From: Camellia lanceoleosa
Taxonomy: Eukaryota > Streptophyta > Magnoliopsida > Ericales > Theaceae
Assembly (NCBI GenBank): GCA_025200525.1
Contig: CM045767.1
Span: 119,224,021 to 119,288,020 of the forward strand
DNA length: 64,000 nucleotides
Direction of reading: 5' to 3'
Shown here: positions 1 to 9,627 of the stretch, piece by piece
How the letters are laid out: every line of letters starts with the position of its first letter
Position numbering within the stretch: the stretch's first letter is position 1
Notes under the pieces: model-generated
The model's database searches: none
Told to the model about the DNA's origin: nothing
Seen by the model: only the letters and a program-made list of their open reading frames with translations
Position numbers and translations under genes: made by a program

Positions 1-246
1 GATCTGAGTTTTTTTAAGTTCTACACTCAAAGGGTGGTCTGAGTTTTTTTAAGTTCTACACTCAAAAGATCATGTCCGATTCTATAATTGGTTTTTGTGC
101 CAGCCAATAAAAAATATCATATATTCTGCAATCTAATTTTATTAATAACACTTGTTTTTGCAAATTAATTTCCATTGCAATTTTTTTTTTTTAATTAAAT
201 GGAAGTTAAATAGATATCTGATACATATTTCTAATTTTATGTGCAG
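1..246 (+). other. Partial intron of metallothionein gene
   Basis: AT-rich sequence ending in a clear 3' splice site: a pyrimidine/T-rich tract near 179-192 and later, then TGCAG at 242-246, directly before the metallothionein exon. The upstream exon lies outside the window. Positions 3-31 and 38-66 are a 29-bp direct duplication, identical by eye. Confidence 0.7.
3..66. repeat. 29-bp tandem direct duplication
   Basis: The 29-base segment at 3-31 recurs identically at 38-66, separated by six bases. It lies in the metallothionein intron. It has no visible coding or transposon character and looks like a simple local duplication. Confidence 0.85.
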
Positions 247-337
247 ACACTTTGAGGGATCTGAGATGGGTGTGGGAGCTGAGAATGGTTGCAAATGTGG
301 AGCCAACTGCAGCTGTGACCCTTGCACTTGCAAATGA
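247..337 (+). CDS. Metallothionein-like protein type 2, last exon (partial)
   Basis: Only the C-terminal exon is present. After the splice acceptor at 245-246 the frame gives 29 complete codons (248-334) and a TGA stop at 335-337. The residues begin [14 protein letters not shown] and end [16 protein letters not shown], which contains three C-x-C motifs (CKC, CSC, CTC). This is the C-terminal metal-binding half of plant type 2 metallothioneins, small cytosolic proteins that bind copper and zinc through cysteine thiolates and buffer redox stress. The first base of the exon completes a codon begun in the previous exon, so an upstream ATG in this window is not the true start. The exon shows no damage. 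A polyadenylation signal follows at 514-519. I am confident of the family; a member number cannot be given without the N-terminal half. Confidence 0.9.
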
Positions 338-513
338 GCAAATGACAACTTCCTAACTAGCCTTCTACAAAGCCAGAGATGAGAAGATGGTTCTCTCTCA
401 ACAATAATCTAAATACATATTACATATGTATTTATATATGTATAACATCTCTGTGCTTGTGGGTATGAGGCTTCTTTAAATTATGAAGGCTTTTTTTAAG
501 TATTTTTCTTATA

Positions 514-519
514 AATAAA
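514..519 (+). promoter_or_regulatory. Polyadenylation signal of metallothionein gene
   Basis: AATAAA lies 177 bases after the metallothionein stop, within a T-rich 3' UTR. It is the canonical near-upstream element. The cleavage site was not determined. Confidence 0.6.
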
Positions 520-652
520 GTGGACATGGTTTCATGGTCATTTTGTGTTTGTTTGGCTATGTTTGTATAAAGTTAGAAAGTTATGTATGTATGTTTTGAG
601 TTCGGATGTCTGTCTGAATGGAAACTCTACTTTTTCTGTTAGATTAATGTCG

Positions 653-681
<29 letters not shown>
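653..681. repeat. Poly-T tract, 29 bases
   Basis: An uninterrupted run of 29 T. It may be a microsatellite or the A-tail of a reverse-oriented retroposon, but no SINE or LINE body was recognised next to it. Confidence 0.85.
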
Positions 682-684
<3 letters not shown>

Positions 685-1173
685 GTGCATTTTTTAATTT
701 TTGCTTCATGAAATCAGTGAAAATTGCCTTTTTGACATCGCATGGGATAAGATAAGGACTTTGGTATCCTATCCATAAAAATTATAAAATAAAATAAAAA
801 AACAAAACAAAACCAAAACAAAAACAAAAACAAAAAAATCCAATAGATCAAACGTGTATACTATGTGGTCTGTCAAGTGTGTTGGACTATATTTCATTAA
901 TTTTGATTATGTGTCCTCTTATTATAAAATTTTATGTATTATGTGGTCTCTATCTTTTCAAATATATTAGACCATGTAATTAGTTTTTTTCTATTTCATC
1001 TTCTAAATCTTAGATAAATTAATTATATATCTTCCAATTATAAGATGAACGCACAATCACTTGATGGGTGCGATCAATAAACTTCCCAAAAAAGAAAGGA
1101 TTTTAGTAGTTATATATTTTTTAGTAGTTCCCATATATTGTGGTCAAAAAAGAAGGGATCTTAGTAGTTATAT

Positions 1174-1445
1174 GGGGGTGTTTGGAAGGTTAGGTTTGGG
1201 CAATTTTTTAACTTAAAGTTACACAAAAATAAAATAAAATAAAATAGGTTAAAATAGTTAATAATACAAATATCATATCAAACTTATAATTATTTTATTT
1301 TTTATTTTACAAACCTCACATCCAACTATAAAAAACATTTAATCATCTTCTTAAAATCTAATCATCTTTCTAAATATAAAAATTTTAATCTATTAAAATA
1401 ACTAAAACTAAAATAGCTTTTGAAAATAGTCAACTTCCCAAACCC
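1174..1445. mobile_element. MITE-like element, copy 1
   Basis: About 270 bp, AT-rich and non-coding. The ends are imperfect inverted repeats: GGGTGTTTGGAAG at the left against CTTCCCAAACCC at the right. The core (about 1240-1400) matches the reverse complement of 52745-52915, including the segments TAAAATAG and ATCACATC-like blocks and the order of T-rich tracts. This makes it one of at least two dispersed copies. The superfamily was not determined; no transposase is present. Confidence 0.65.
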
Positions 1446-2595
1446 AATCAATGAAAATTGAATTTTTTGAGATGCGGTTGTGAGTCGGCCTGACTGGGGT
1501 GGGGGAACCCTGGTTGATTTGTATACATATATCGGTATCGATTATTTTGGTAAATTTTTTTATTTTTAGTATTTAATATAATAGAAGTTAAAAATTAATA
1601 AAAAATATTTTTCATGATCAATGAAAAATAAATTTATTTGAATAGAAAATATTTTCAATTTTAAAAAGGTGTAAAATGTATGTTGAACTAAAATTTTATT
1701 AATATTACCACACCATCGTCACTACGGCCACAACCACTATTATCGTCGTCATCACCGCCGCCACCCGCCCACCACCACCATCAAACATAAATATATATAT
1801 ATATATATATATTTTATCCAAACAAACGGAGTGTAAGAAGTTTATAAGTTAAATTTAACAATTATCAATTAAAATAGTTTTATAAAGTTGTATTGTAACG
1901 GTTTTAGGTAATTTTTAGTGTGATCCATAGGGCTGAAATCGAAAATTCGCAATCCAAATTAGTCTAGTCCAACTTGTAGGTTTGGATTGGTTTTTTGAAT
2001 TTATAATTCGATTTTGGTTTGGAAAATTGGAGAATCAATCTTTGCGGATCAGTTCTAGATTTAAGTTCACAATTCCGGATTTGTTTAAGTTATGTTTTGA
2101 AAAATTATGGGCAAATTAATGAATATTTGCTTAATGTTATGTTTTTGTTTGGTGTGTATGTTATTATTATTTTTAAAATTTATGATAGGTTAAATTTTTT
2201 AAAAAATTTTATATGATTTTTCTTGTGAACAGATTATGTAAAATCGTAGTTCTAAAACAAGCCAAACCATATTTAAATGATTTGTTTCAAATTAGTTCCA
2301 TGATTTTAAATATATTGGTTTGGTTCCAACTTTTATGAAGCTGTAAACAACGAATTGGTCTTGGTTTTATACTAAACTGAACAAATTCGGACCATAATCA
2401 TTCCTAGTGATCTGGTTTCAATTTACATTAAAGTTATTTTATATATTGGGTAATGTTATCATATATAAGTTATGTTATTTGTAAATTTGATTATTACAAT
2501 TGACATAACTCAATATTATGGGAGTTATAATTATAAAAACAAATGAGTTGTAATCAAACACACATAAGGTATAACAAAGAATTCTTAAATCATAA
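1446..2595. other. AT-rich spacer without genes
   Basis: Contains a CCG/CAC-triplet-rich stretch (about 1745-1780), an (AT)n run at 1790-1812, and T-rich sequence reading FGSVLDLSS-like fragments without family resemblance. No gene or transposon body was recognised. It abuts the 5' LTR at 2596. Confidence 0.6.
1790..1812. repeat. (AT)n microsatellite
   Basis: About 11 consecutive AT units, preceded by CAC/CCG triplets. Confidence 0.9.
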
Positions 2596-3137
2596 TGTGG
2601 AGACATATTTTCTGAGTACCAACACGTGGCCGAGGTGACACCGAAGTGTCAGCCGAGATGTCACGTGTCCTAGTCTAGATATCAGGATGATCTCGGCTAG
2701 GCCGAGGTTATCTGCGAGAATACAGGAATCCGGGATAAACGGATAAGGGACAGGAGTCCTAAAATGAAGAAAGACTACAAAATGGATACAGGTAATACTC
2801 TTAGGGAGTCTATCCTTATCTCTTAAAGAGTCCAAGGTAAATGCGGAATTAGAGTCCATGGAAGTGGGACTTCTAGTGGGACTGGGATGGAGTAAAACTA
2901 TAAAAGAAGGGCACCCCCGGCGGGTCTAAGGTACGCAATTTTAAGCCTTGAGCAGTAATTTAAGCACTTGAATTATCTTTAAGAGAGACTGACTTGTTCG
3001 TCGGAGTGCCCCCGGGTGGAAGAACCACCACCGGAGCCTTTTCTTTCTGTACAGGATAACAGGGTGCCATCTGTTCTGCCTGTGTTCTACAGCTGAATTA
3101 CTAAGGAGGGCAGTGTGATCGGAAAATCACTCACACA
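2596..3137 (+). repeat. 5' LTR of Tat element
   Basis: Begins TGTGGAGACAT and ends ACTCACACA just before the primer-binding site; the last two or three bases of the end are uncertain. The first 351 bp match 12934-13284 base for base in length. It contains a TATA box at 2899-2905 that divides U3 from R/U5. The flanking 5-bp duplication cannot be tested because the partner LTR lacks its end. Confidence 0.9.
2899..2905 (+). promoter_or_regulatory. TATA box in 5' LTR
   Basis: TATAAAA, followed by a GC-rich stretch. Transcription would start some 25-35 bases downstream, near 2930. The same motif is kept in the truncated 3' LTR near 13237. Confidence 0.6.
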
Positions 3138-3140
3138 ATT

Positions 3141-3158
3141 TGGCGCCGTCTGTGGGAA
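3141..3158 (+). other. Primer-binding site of Tat element
   Basis: TGGCGCCGTCTGTGGGAA lies within a few bases of the LTR end, the position where a host tRNA 3' end primes minus-strand DNA synthesis. This sequence is common in plant gypsy elements. I did not assign the tRNA. Confidence 0.75.
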
Positions 3159-3172
3159 CGAAAGAAGAGTAG

Positions 3173-6046
3173 ATGGCCAGTAACACGCAGAAGGAAAAGA
3201 TTGGGGACAACACTCCTGCTGGGAGTGGATGACCCGTCGACCCTAACGCTGAAAGAGAAGACCACAACGAAGAAACTCGTGATCAGAATCACGCAAAGAA
3301 AGACGTCGGCCAAGTTGGCAACACATCAAAGAAAGCGGACCAGGGCAGGTACTATAACGAAGACAACCTTCAGACCTAGAAAGACAGATGTCTGAGGAGG
3401 GATGAAAAAGTAAAGGAGATGGCAAACAAGTTGGCAGACCTTCAATTAGTCGTCAACTTCATGATGCAAAATAATGTCATGCAGCCACCATACACGCTAC
3501 AGGACACGCCAATGCCAGCAGCAAACGCCCAGAAGAAGGGGCAGAAAGAAATCCCCGAAGCCCCTCAGCACACGAGGAGTGGAAGGCACACTCACCGACC
3601 TTCCAAGGAAGTCGGCCGAGAAGAGCCGAGAAGAGAAGAGTCCAGAAGGACATATCACGCGAAGGAGGCAGACCCCAAAGAACATCGGCATGTTCAGGGA
3701 CAGGTATTGTGTTTCGATGCATCCAACGGGAAAGGGTCGAAAAGGAGCCACCATGAGGCCGAGAGTAGTGCGTCGAAAAGGCTGAAGTCCAAAGATAGTC
3801 GGGCTACAGGGAGAAGTAAAGAAGACTTGAGAGATTACCTCAAGAGGAAGCGAGAAAATGCCGAAGTCGAAGTAACCTCCCCGGTCAAACCGAGGACACC
3901 ATTCTCGGTGGAATTGGACAAATTCGCCGCACCGAAAAAATTCAGTATGCTGAGGTTCCAAATATATGATGGTAAGTCAGACCCTAACTTCCATGTTGGA
4001 TTATTTTTGAATTCAATGGCATTATATAGTGGGAACGAGCCGTTGCTCTGCAAAGTGTTCCCTTCATCCTTCGGGGAGATTGCATCAGATTGGTTCCACA
4101 AATTACCAAAGGGGAGTGTGAAGACTTGGGAAGGCCTGGCCGAGATGTTCGTGGCCAGGTTCATAACAAACAAACTGCAGCCATTGAGGGTGGATGCATT
4201 GATGGCTCTAAAGATCGGCAAAGATGAAAGCCTTAGGGCCTATGCAAAAAGGTACTACGAGGTGTTCAATCGAATACCTGAATGCAACCAGGAGGTGGCG
4301 GTCGTGTCTTTCAGGAACGGCCTGAAGGATGACTGTCCACTGCGGAAGTCTTTGGCAAAGACGCTGCCAAAGAGCATGGAAGAGCTCATGGCGAGAATCG
4401 AGAAGTATGCCAGAGCCGAGGAAGATACATCGGGGAATAAGGAGACAAAGCCAGAAAAAGGCAACGGCTCGCCGAAGCGAGGCCGAGGTAACAATGGACC
4501 CAACAAACAAGAGACAGAGTTAAGGGCTAAGCAAGCAGTGACAACGGTGTTCCGAATTCCGGTCCACAAAGTCCTTGACCAAATTCGAAATCAGCCCTAC
4601 TTCAGAACGCCAGCAAGGGCACCAAAAGAATTTATGGAAAGAAACCTTGGTAGGTGTTGTGCTTACCACAATGAGGAGGGGCACCCAACTCAGGGTTACA
4701 GAGCCCTTAAAGCACACTTAGAAGATCTAGTAAGGCAAGGCCATCTGAGAGACCTTGTGGATGAGGCCAAAACAAGGGAAGAACAGGCACGATTGCCTCA
4801 AGCACCAGCAGCCCCGCCTCTCCCAGCGCAACAACCACAGGCAGACGGACCTCGGGTGGTTAATGTGAGCCACTCAAAGGTGAATGAAAACGACATACGG
4901 GGGGAGACACAGAGGGTAAAACACCTGCAGCACGTCAACCAGGTCGGACTGAAAAGACCTCGGCCTAAAGAGTGCCAAGGACCAATGATAGCCTTCACAG
5001 AAGCCGACCTAGATATGGTCCAGTACCCGCACAATGATGCCTTGGTAGTATCCCTCCAGGTTGGGGAGTGCCAAGTGAAACGCATCTTGATTGATCAAGG
5101 CAGCTCCTGCGATATCATGTATGTCAGATGTTACAAGGAGTTAGGCCTTCACCCTAATGACATGGAGCAGTCAAACGGCCCGATGGTCGGCTTCAATAGA
5201 ACGCCGACATGGCCATTAGGCGCAACAAGCTTGGAGATACAGGCTGGCACGAAAAAGATCAAGACAGAATTCATTGTGATTGATATGCCCTCGCCTTACA
5301 ACATTATCTTGGGGAGGCTGTGGTTGCATGCAATGGGGGCAGTTCCCTCAACATTGCATCAACTGCTACGATTCCCAACAGAACATGGGATTGAGGAAGT
5401 CAGAGGAGATCAGTTGCAGGCAAAAAATTGCTCCATGGTAGCAATGAAATTAACCTGCAGCATTCGAGAACCAGAGAAGGCAGAAGTTGAAAAAGAGGAC
5501 ATGAAGGTCCTAGACGATGTCGGCAAGGAGCCGGCTGAGAAAAGTGAAGAAGCACTGAAGAAAATCTTCGTCCAGGAGGGCGATGAGGAACGCTTCTTTC
5601 TTCTCGGCACAAGATTAGCCGAAGAAGAGGAAAGAGAGCTGGAAGCCTTTTTGAGAAAAAATATTGAAGTGTTCGCCTGGACACCTTATGAAATGCCTGG
5701 CATTGACCCCGAGGTCACATGTCACAGACTCAACGTTGATAGGTCGGCCAAACCTGTAATACAACGGGCCAGAAGACCGACGTTAATGCACGCCGGCAAG
5801 GAGGAGGAAGTGGACAGACTTCTGGAGGCCAGGGCCATCAGAGAAGCCAATTACCCGACATGGCTGTCAAACACCGTGGTGGTGAAGAAGAAGAATGGCA
5901 AGTGGAGGGTCTGCGTAGATTTTACAAATTTGAACAAAGCTTGTCCCAAAGACAGTTTTCCTCTACCAAAGAACGACCAGTTGGTGGACGCCACATCTGG
6001 ACATGGAAGGATGAGCTTCTTGGATGCTTATAGGGGGTACCACTAG
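3173..6046 (+). pseudogene. Gag, protease and N-terminal RT of Tat element
   Basis: The natural start is probably ATG 3173 (MASNTQKEKIGD...). The frame holds to 6046 and beyond but has in-frame stops at 3230-3232 (TGA), 3377-3379 (TAG) and 6044-6046 (TAG); the longest open part is 3419-6046. Domains in order: a basic, charged N-terminus; a retrotransposon Gag domain (about 3930-4330, with DWFHKLPKGSVKTW); a zinc-knuckle-like segment CCAYHNEEGHPTQGYRALK (about 4660-4710) in which the last expected Cys is Tyr (4697-4699); and an aspartic protease with LIDQGSSCDIMY (5083-5118). D-Q-G-S-S in place of D-T/S-G is, as I recall, common in plant Tat proteases. The protease ends with LGRLWLHAMGA, and the RT N-terminus has VDFTNLNKACPKDSFPLP. 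Gag packages RNA and the protease cuts the polyprotein. The last stop falls in the RT motif after SFLDAYRGYH. Confidence 0.92.
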
Positions 6047-8860
6047 ATAGCCATGTACCCCCCGGATGAGGAGAAGACAGCGTTTATCACCCCAAAAGGT
6101 CTGTATTGTTACAGAGTTATGCCTTTTGGGTTGAAAAATGCTGGAGCAACTTACCAAAGGCTGGTAACCAAGATGTTCAAACACTTGATTGGCCGAACAG
6201 TAGAAGTCTACATTGATGACATGGTCGTGAAGACCAAGGAACCAAAGGATCATCTTGCTGACCTAAGAGAGGTCTTTGACATACTCAAAACATATCGGCT
6301 CCGACTCAACGCATCGAAGTGCGCGTTTGGAGTCGGATCCGGTAAGTTCTTGGGATACCTAGTAACTAGAAGGGGCATTGAAGCCAGCCCAGATCAGATC
6401 AAGGCCATCCTAGAATTACAGAGTCCGACATCGGCAAAACAGGTTCAGATGCTTACTGGGAGAGCCGCAACCCTAAACAGGTTCATAAGCCGAAGTTCGG
6501 ACAAATGTAAACCTTTTTTCAATCTGGTGAAAAAGGCTACGGATTTTCTATGGACTAAGGAGTGTGAGGCCGCTTTGGCCGACCTAAAGAAATATCTTAC
6601 CATGGCTCCAGTCCTCTCAACACCTGAACCTGGGGAGGAACTGTTTTTATACTTAGCAGTTTCAGAGCACGCAGTAAGTGTTGTGATAATCCGAGAAGAG
6701 AAGGGAGAGCAGAAGGCTGTTTACTATGTAAGTAAAACCTTGGCCGATGCAGAAACAAGGTATCTACCACTGGAGAAATTAATGCTGGCCTTGGTAATGG
6801 CTTCAAAGAAGCTAAACCATTACTTTCAGGCTCACAAGATTGTGGTACTAACAGAGCACCCATTGAAATCCTTGTTGCAACAAGGAGATTTAACTGGGAG
6901 AATAGCAAGATGGGCCGTAGCTTTGGGCCAATATGACCTGGAGTTCAGGCCGAGAACAGCAATTAAGGGCCAAGTCTTGGCCGACTTCGTGGCCGAGTTC
7001 TCGCCAGAATACATCGAACATCGGGCTCCGTTGAGCCGAGATGAACGATGTCCAAACAAGGAAGGAGAAGCCCAGCCAAAGGCTAAAGAACCAAGGAAGG
7101 AAAAACTTAGACCCTGCAGCATTTACATCGGTGACTCCTTTCAACTTTTTGTTGATGGGAGCTCAAACCGGCAGGGGGCAGGGGCAGGAGTAGTGTTGAT
7201 ATCCCCCGATGGAGAGATATTTGAGCAGTCCATTCGACTAGGGTTCAAAGCCTCGAACAATGAGGCGGAGTATGAAGTATTGATTGCTGGACTGAAGCTG
7301 ACAGTAGCAGCAGAAGTAGATGAGGTAATAGTTTTTTGTGATTCACAACTTATAGTGAATCAAACTACAGGAGAGTTTGCAACCCGAGATGAAAGGATGT
7401 CGGCATACGCAAAAGAAGTCATCAGGCTGGCAGCCATGTTTCAAAACTGCCGACTTCTTCAGGTTAGCCGAGATGATAACAGCCACGCCGACGCGTTAGC
7501 CAATTTAGCAAGTTCAATACAAACCGGAAAGACGAGGACAATAATGATCGATTACCTATCGGGCCCGAGCATAGAGCCACCGAACACAATGCAAGAGGCA
7601 TTATGTGTGGACATGGGACCAAGCTGGATGGATGCAATTGTTGCATTCCTGAAAGAGGGAAAGCTGCCAGAAGAACGAAAGGAGGCACACAAGGTCAGAT
7701 TGAAGTCGGCAAGATTCAGTCTGACAGCAGAAGGACATCTCTACAGAAGATCCTTCACTGGACCTCTTTTAAGGTGTGTACACCCTCTTCAGGTTGAAGA
7801 CTTTTTATATGAAATTCATGAAGGAGTTTGTGGAAGCCACGCAGGGGGCAGATCATTAGCTCACAGGGCCATTACCCAGGGGTATTGGTGGCCCTATATG
7901 CAAAAAGATTCAGAGGCCTATGTGAAGAAGTGTGAACAATGCCAGAGGTTTGCACCTTTGATACATCAGCCAGCTGCTGACCTGAACCCGGTTTCCAGCC
8001 CTTGGCCATTTGCCCAATGGGGCATGGATCTCGTTGGGCAATTGCCCCAAGCAACTGGGCAGCGGAAGTACCTACTGGTAGCAACAGACTACTTCACAAA
8101 GTGGATAGAAGCAGAGCCTCTTGCCAAAATCCGAGATGTGGATGTAAAGAACTTCATCTGGAGAAACATCATCACCAGATTTGGGATTCCAAGAGCAATA
8201 GTTGCTGACAACGGAACACAGTTTGACAGCAAACTCATCAAGAATTTTTGTGCAAAGTTCAAGATAAAGAATTACTTTTCAACACCAAGTTTTCCCCAAA
8301 GTAATGGGCAAGCAGAAGCATCCAACAAAGTAATTCTGGATGGGATAAAGAAGAGGCTGCAGGCAGCAAAAGGAAAGTGGGTAGACGAATTGCCCAATGT
8401 GCTCTGGGCATATCGCACTACGCCGAGAAGATCAACAGGGGAATCCCCCTTTGCCATGGCTTATGGCACGTATATCATTCCATTGGAGATCGGCATCCCA
8501 GGGATCAGAACCCAGGGAGTTGAGAACGGGACTAATGATGTGCTCTTAGCCCGAGATCTGGATCTACTAGAAGAAAGAAGAGAGAAAGCTGCAATCCAGC
8601 TTGCGGCATACCAGCAACAGCTTGCCAAAGCTTACAACAAGAAGGTTAATCCAAGGGATTTTCAAGTCAACGACCTAGTCTTGAGAAAAGTCGTCGGCAA
8701 TAAAAAGGATTCCAGAGAGGGCAAGCTTGGCCCAAACTGGGAAGGACCCTACAGAATTACTTCGGTGTTAGGAAATGGGGCATATCGGCTTGAAGATAAT
8801 GAAGGCAAAGCATTGCCTAGACCATGGAACACTTGTAATTTAAAGTTTTTCTATCATTAG
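6047..8860 (+). pseudogene. Pol of Tat element: RT, RNase H, second RNase H, integrase
   Basis: This continues the gag frame after the stop at 6044-6046; the first Met is at 6053 but is not a natural start. RT has the catalytic YIDDM at 6209-6223. Next comes the RT-associated RNase H (KYLTMAPVLSTPEPGEELF, about 6590-7000). After that is a second, archaeal-type RNase H (about 7140-7520) with FVDGSSN, NNEAEYE, FCDSQL and HADALANLASS, supplying the expected acidic residues. Integrase has the zinc domain H-H-C-C (IHEGVCGSHAGG ... CEQCQRF, about 7815-7950), then a D-D-E core: GMDLVG (8024-8041), ADNGTQF (about 8200) and QAEASNK (about 8309). The C-terminus LGPNWEGPYRI...NLKFFYH is typical of plant gypsy integrases without a chromodomain. 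It copies the RNA to DNA and inserts it. The 2.8-kb reading frame is open throughout and all catalytic motifs look intact. Confidence 0.93.
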
Positions 8861-9008
8861 ATGCCTGTTTGATTTTTTGCCGATATGATCAATAAAATCT
8901 TAGCAGAATTTTCCAGAACTTATGAAACTATGCACAATGTTGTTTTTTGAATAATGAGAACCCAAGTGGAACTTAGGTTCACATTGGGGGCAGAGAGAAG
9001 ACAGTAAA
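8861..9008 (+). other. Spacer after pol with internal PPT-like motif
   Basis: Short 3' untranslated region. CACATTGGGGGCAG at 8981-8994 resembles the true polypurine tract (CCTAGGGGGCAGT) that ends at 12933. It may be a relic of an earlier 3' end of the element. That is an inference from resemblance only. Confidence 0.4.
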
Positions 9009-9330
9009 GCTTAGCCGAAGTTAAGCCGAGATTATGTTTAACCGTAGTTAATCTGAGATAAAGTTTAACCGAAGTTAAACAGAGATTATACTTAACCGAA
9101 GTTAAGCTGAGATAAATTCCTTATCTTTACTTGTTGAAATTTGTAGCAATTTACAAGTTAAAGTTAAGCCGATATAATTGTTTATCTTCACTTGTTGAAA
9201 TTTGTAGCAATTTACAAGATGAAGTTAAATTAAGTTTGTTGATTCAGACCCTTGTTAAAACTTGAGAAAAGTTTACCAGTTAAAATTGTATATGCTTTTT
9301 ACTTGTTGAAATTTATGGAAAATTTACAGG
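9009..9330. repeat. Two adjacent tandem-repeat blocks in element 3' region
   Basis: Block one (about 9009-9117) has about four copies of a 25-30 base unit built on AACCGAAGTTAA followed by GAGATTAT/GAGATAAA. Block two (about 9119-9330) repeats a roughly 60-base unit containing TTATCTTTACTTG, TTGAAATTTGTAGCAATTTA and AAGTTAAGCCGA, two good copies and a decayed third. Tandem repeats between integrase and the 3' LTR are a known habit of Tat elements. Confidence 0.75.
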
Positions 9331-9627
9331 TTCTTGCCGAGATAAATCTTCGGGTAAACATACCCGAGGTATTTTTCCCCAAGAAGATTGTACAAAGGAG
9401 GAGAGACTTGCAAAATATTCTAAGTATAGAATTATACAGAAGCAGTCATAAGAATACAAAAGTACAAACACTCAGTAGAAGAAAGCTGTATTTAGCATTA
9501 GAATGGAAAAAGGGACATCGGCCATGTACAGAGTTTACATTGCTCTGGAAACAAAAACATACAAGAAGCACAAAAGATAGAAAAAGAAAAAGCATCAAAA
9601 CTATGATTCTGCAGGAGCAATCTGAGT

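Larger units (their letters stand above)
338..1173. other. 3' UTR and AT-rich spacer
   Basis: After the metallothionein 3' UTR there is no credible gene. It contains a 29-base T run (653-681) and an A-rich AAAAC-type low-complexity tract (about 790-838). Two similar copies of a TTAGTAGTTATAT-containing segment (about 1088-1117 and 1146-1175) lie just before the MITE. Confidence 0.7.

Noticed and set aside
152..337. 61-codon metallothionein frame starting at ATG 152
   Set aside because: The first 31 codons are intron; the cysteine-rich part begins after the splice acceptor at 245-246.
3497..3961. 154-codon minus-strand open frame opposite gag
   Set aside because: Mirror of the gag coding strand with Cys/Phe-rich composition; no independent evidence.
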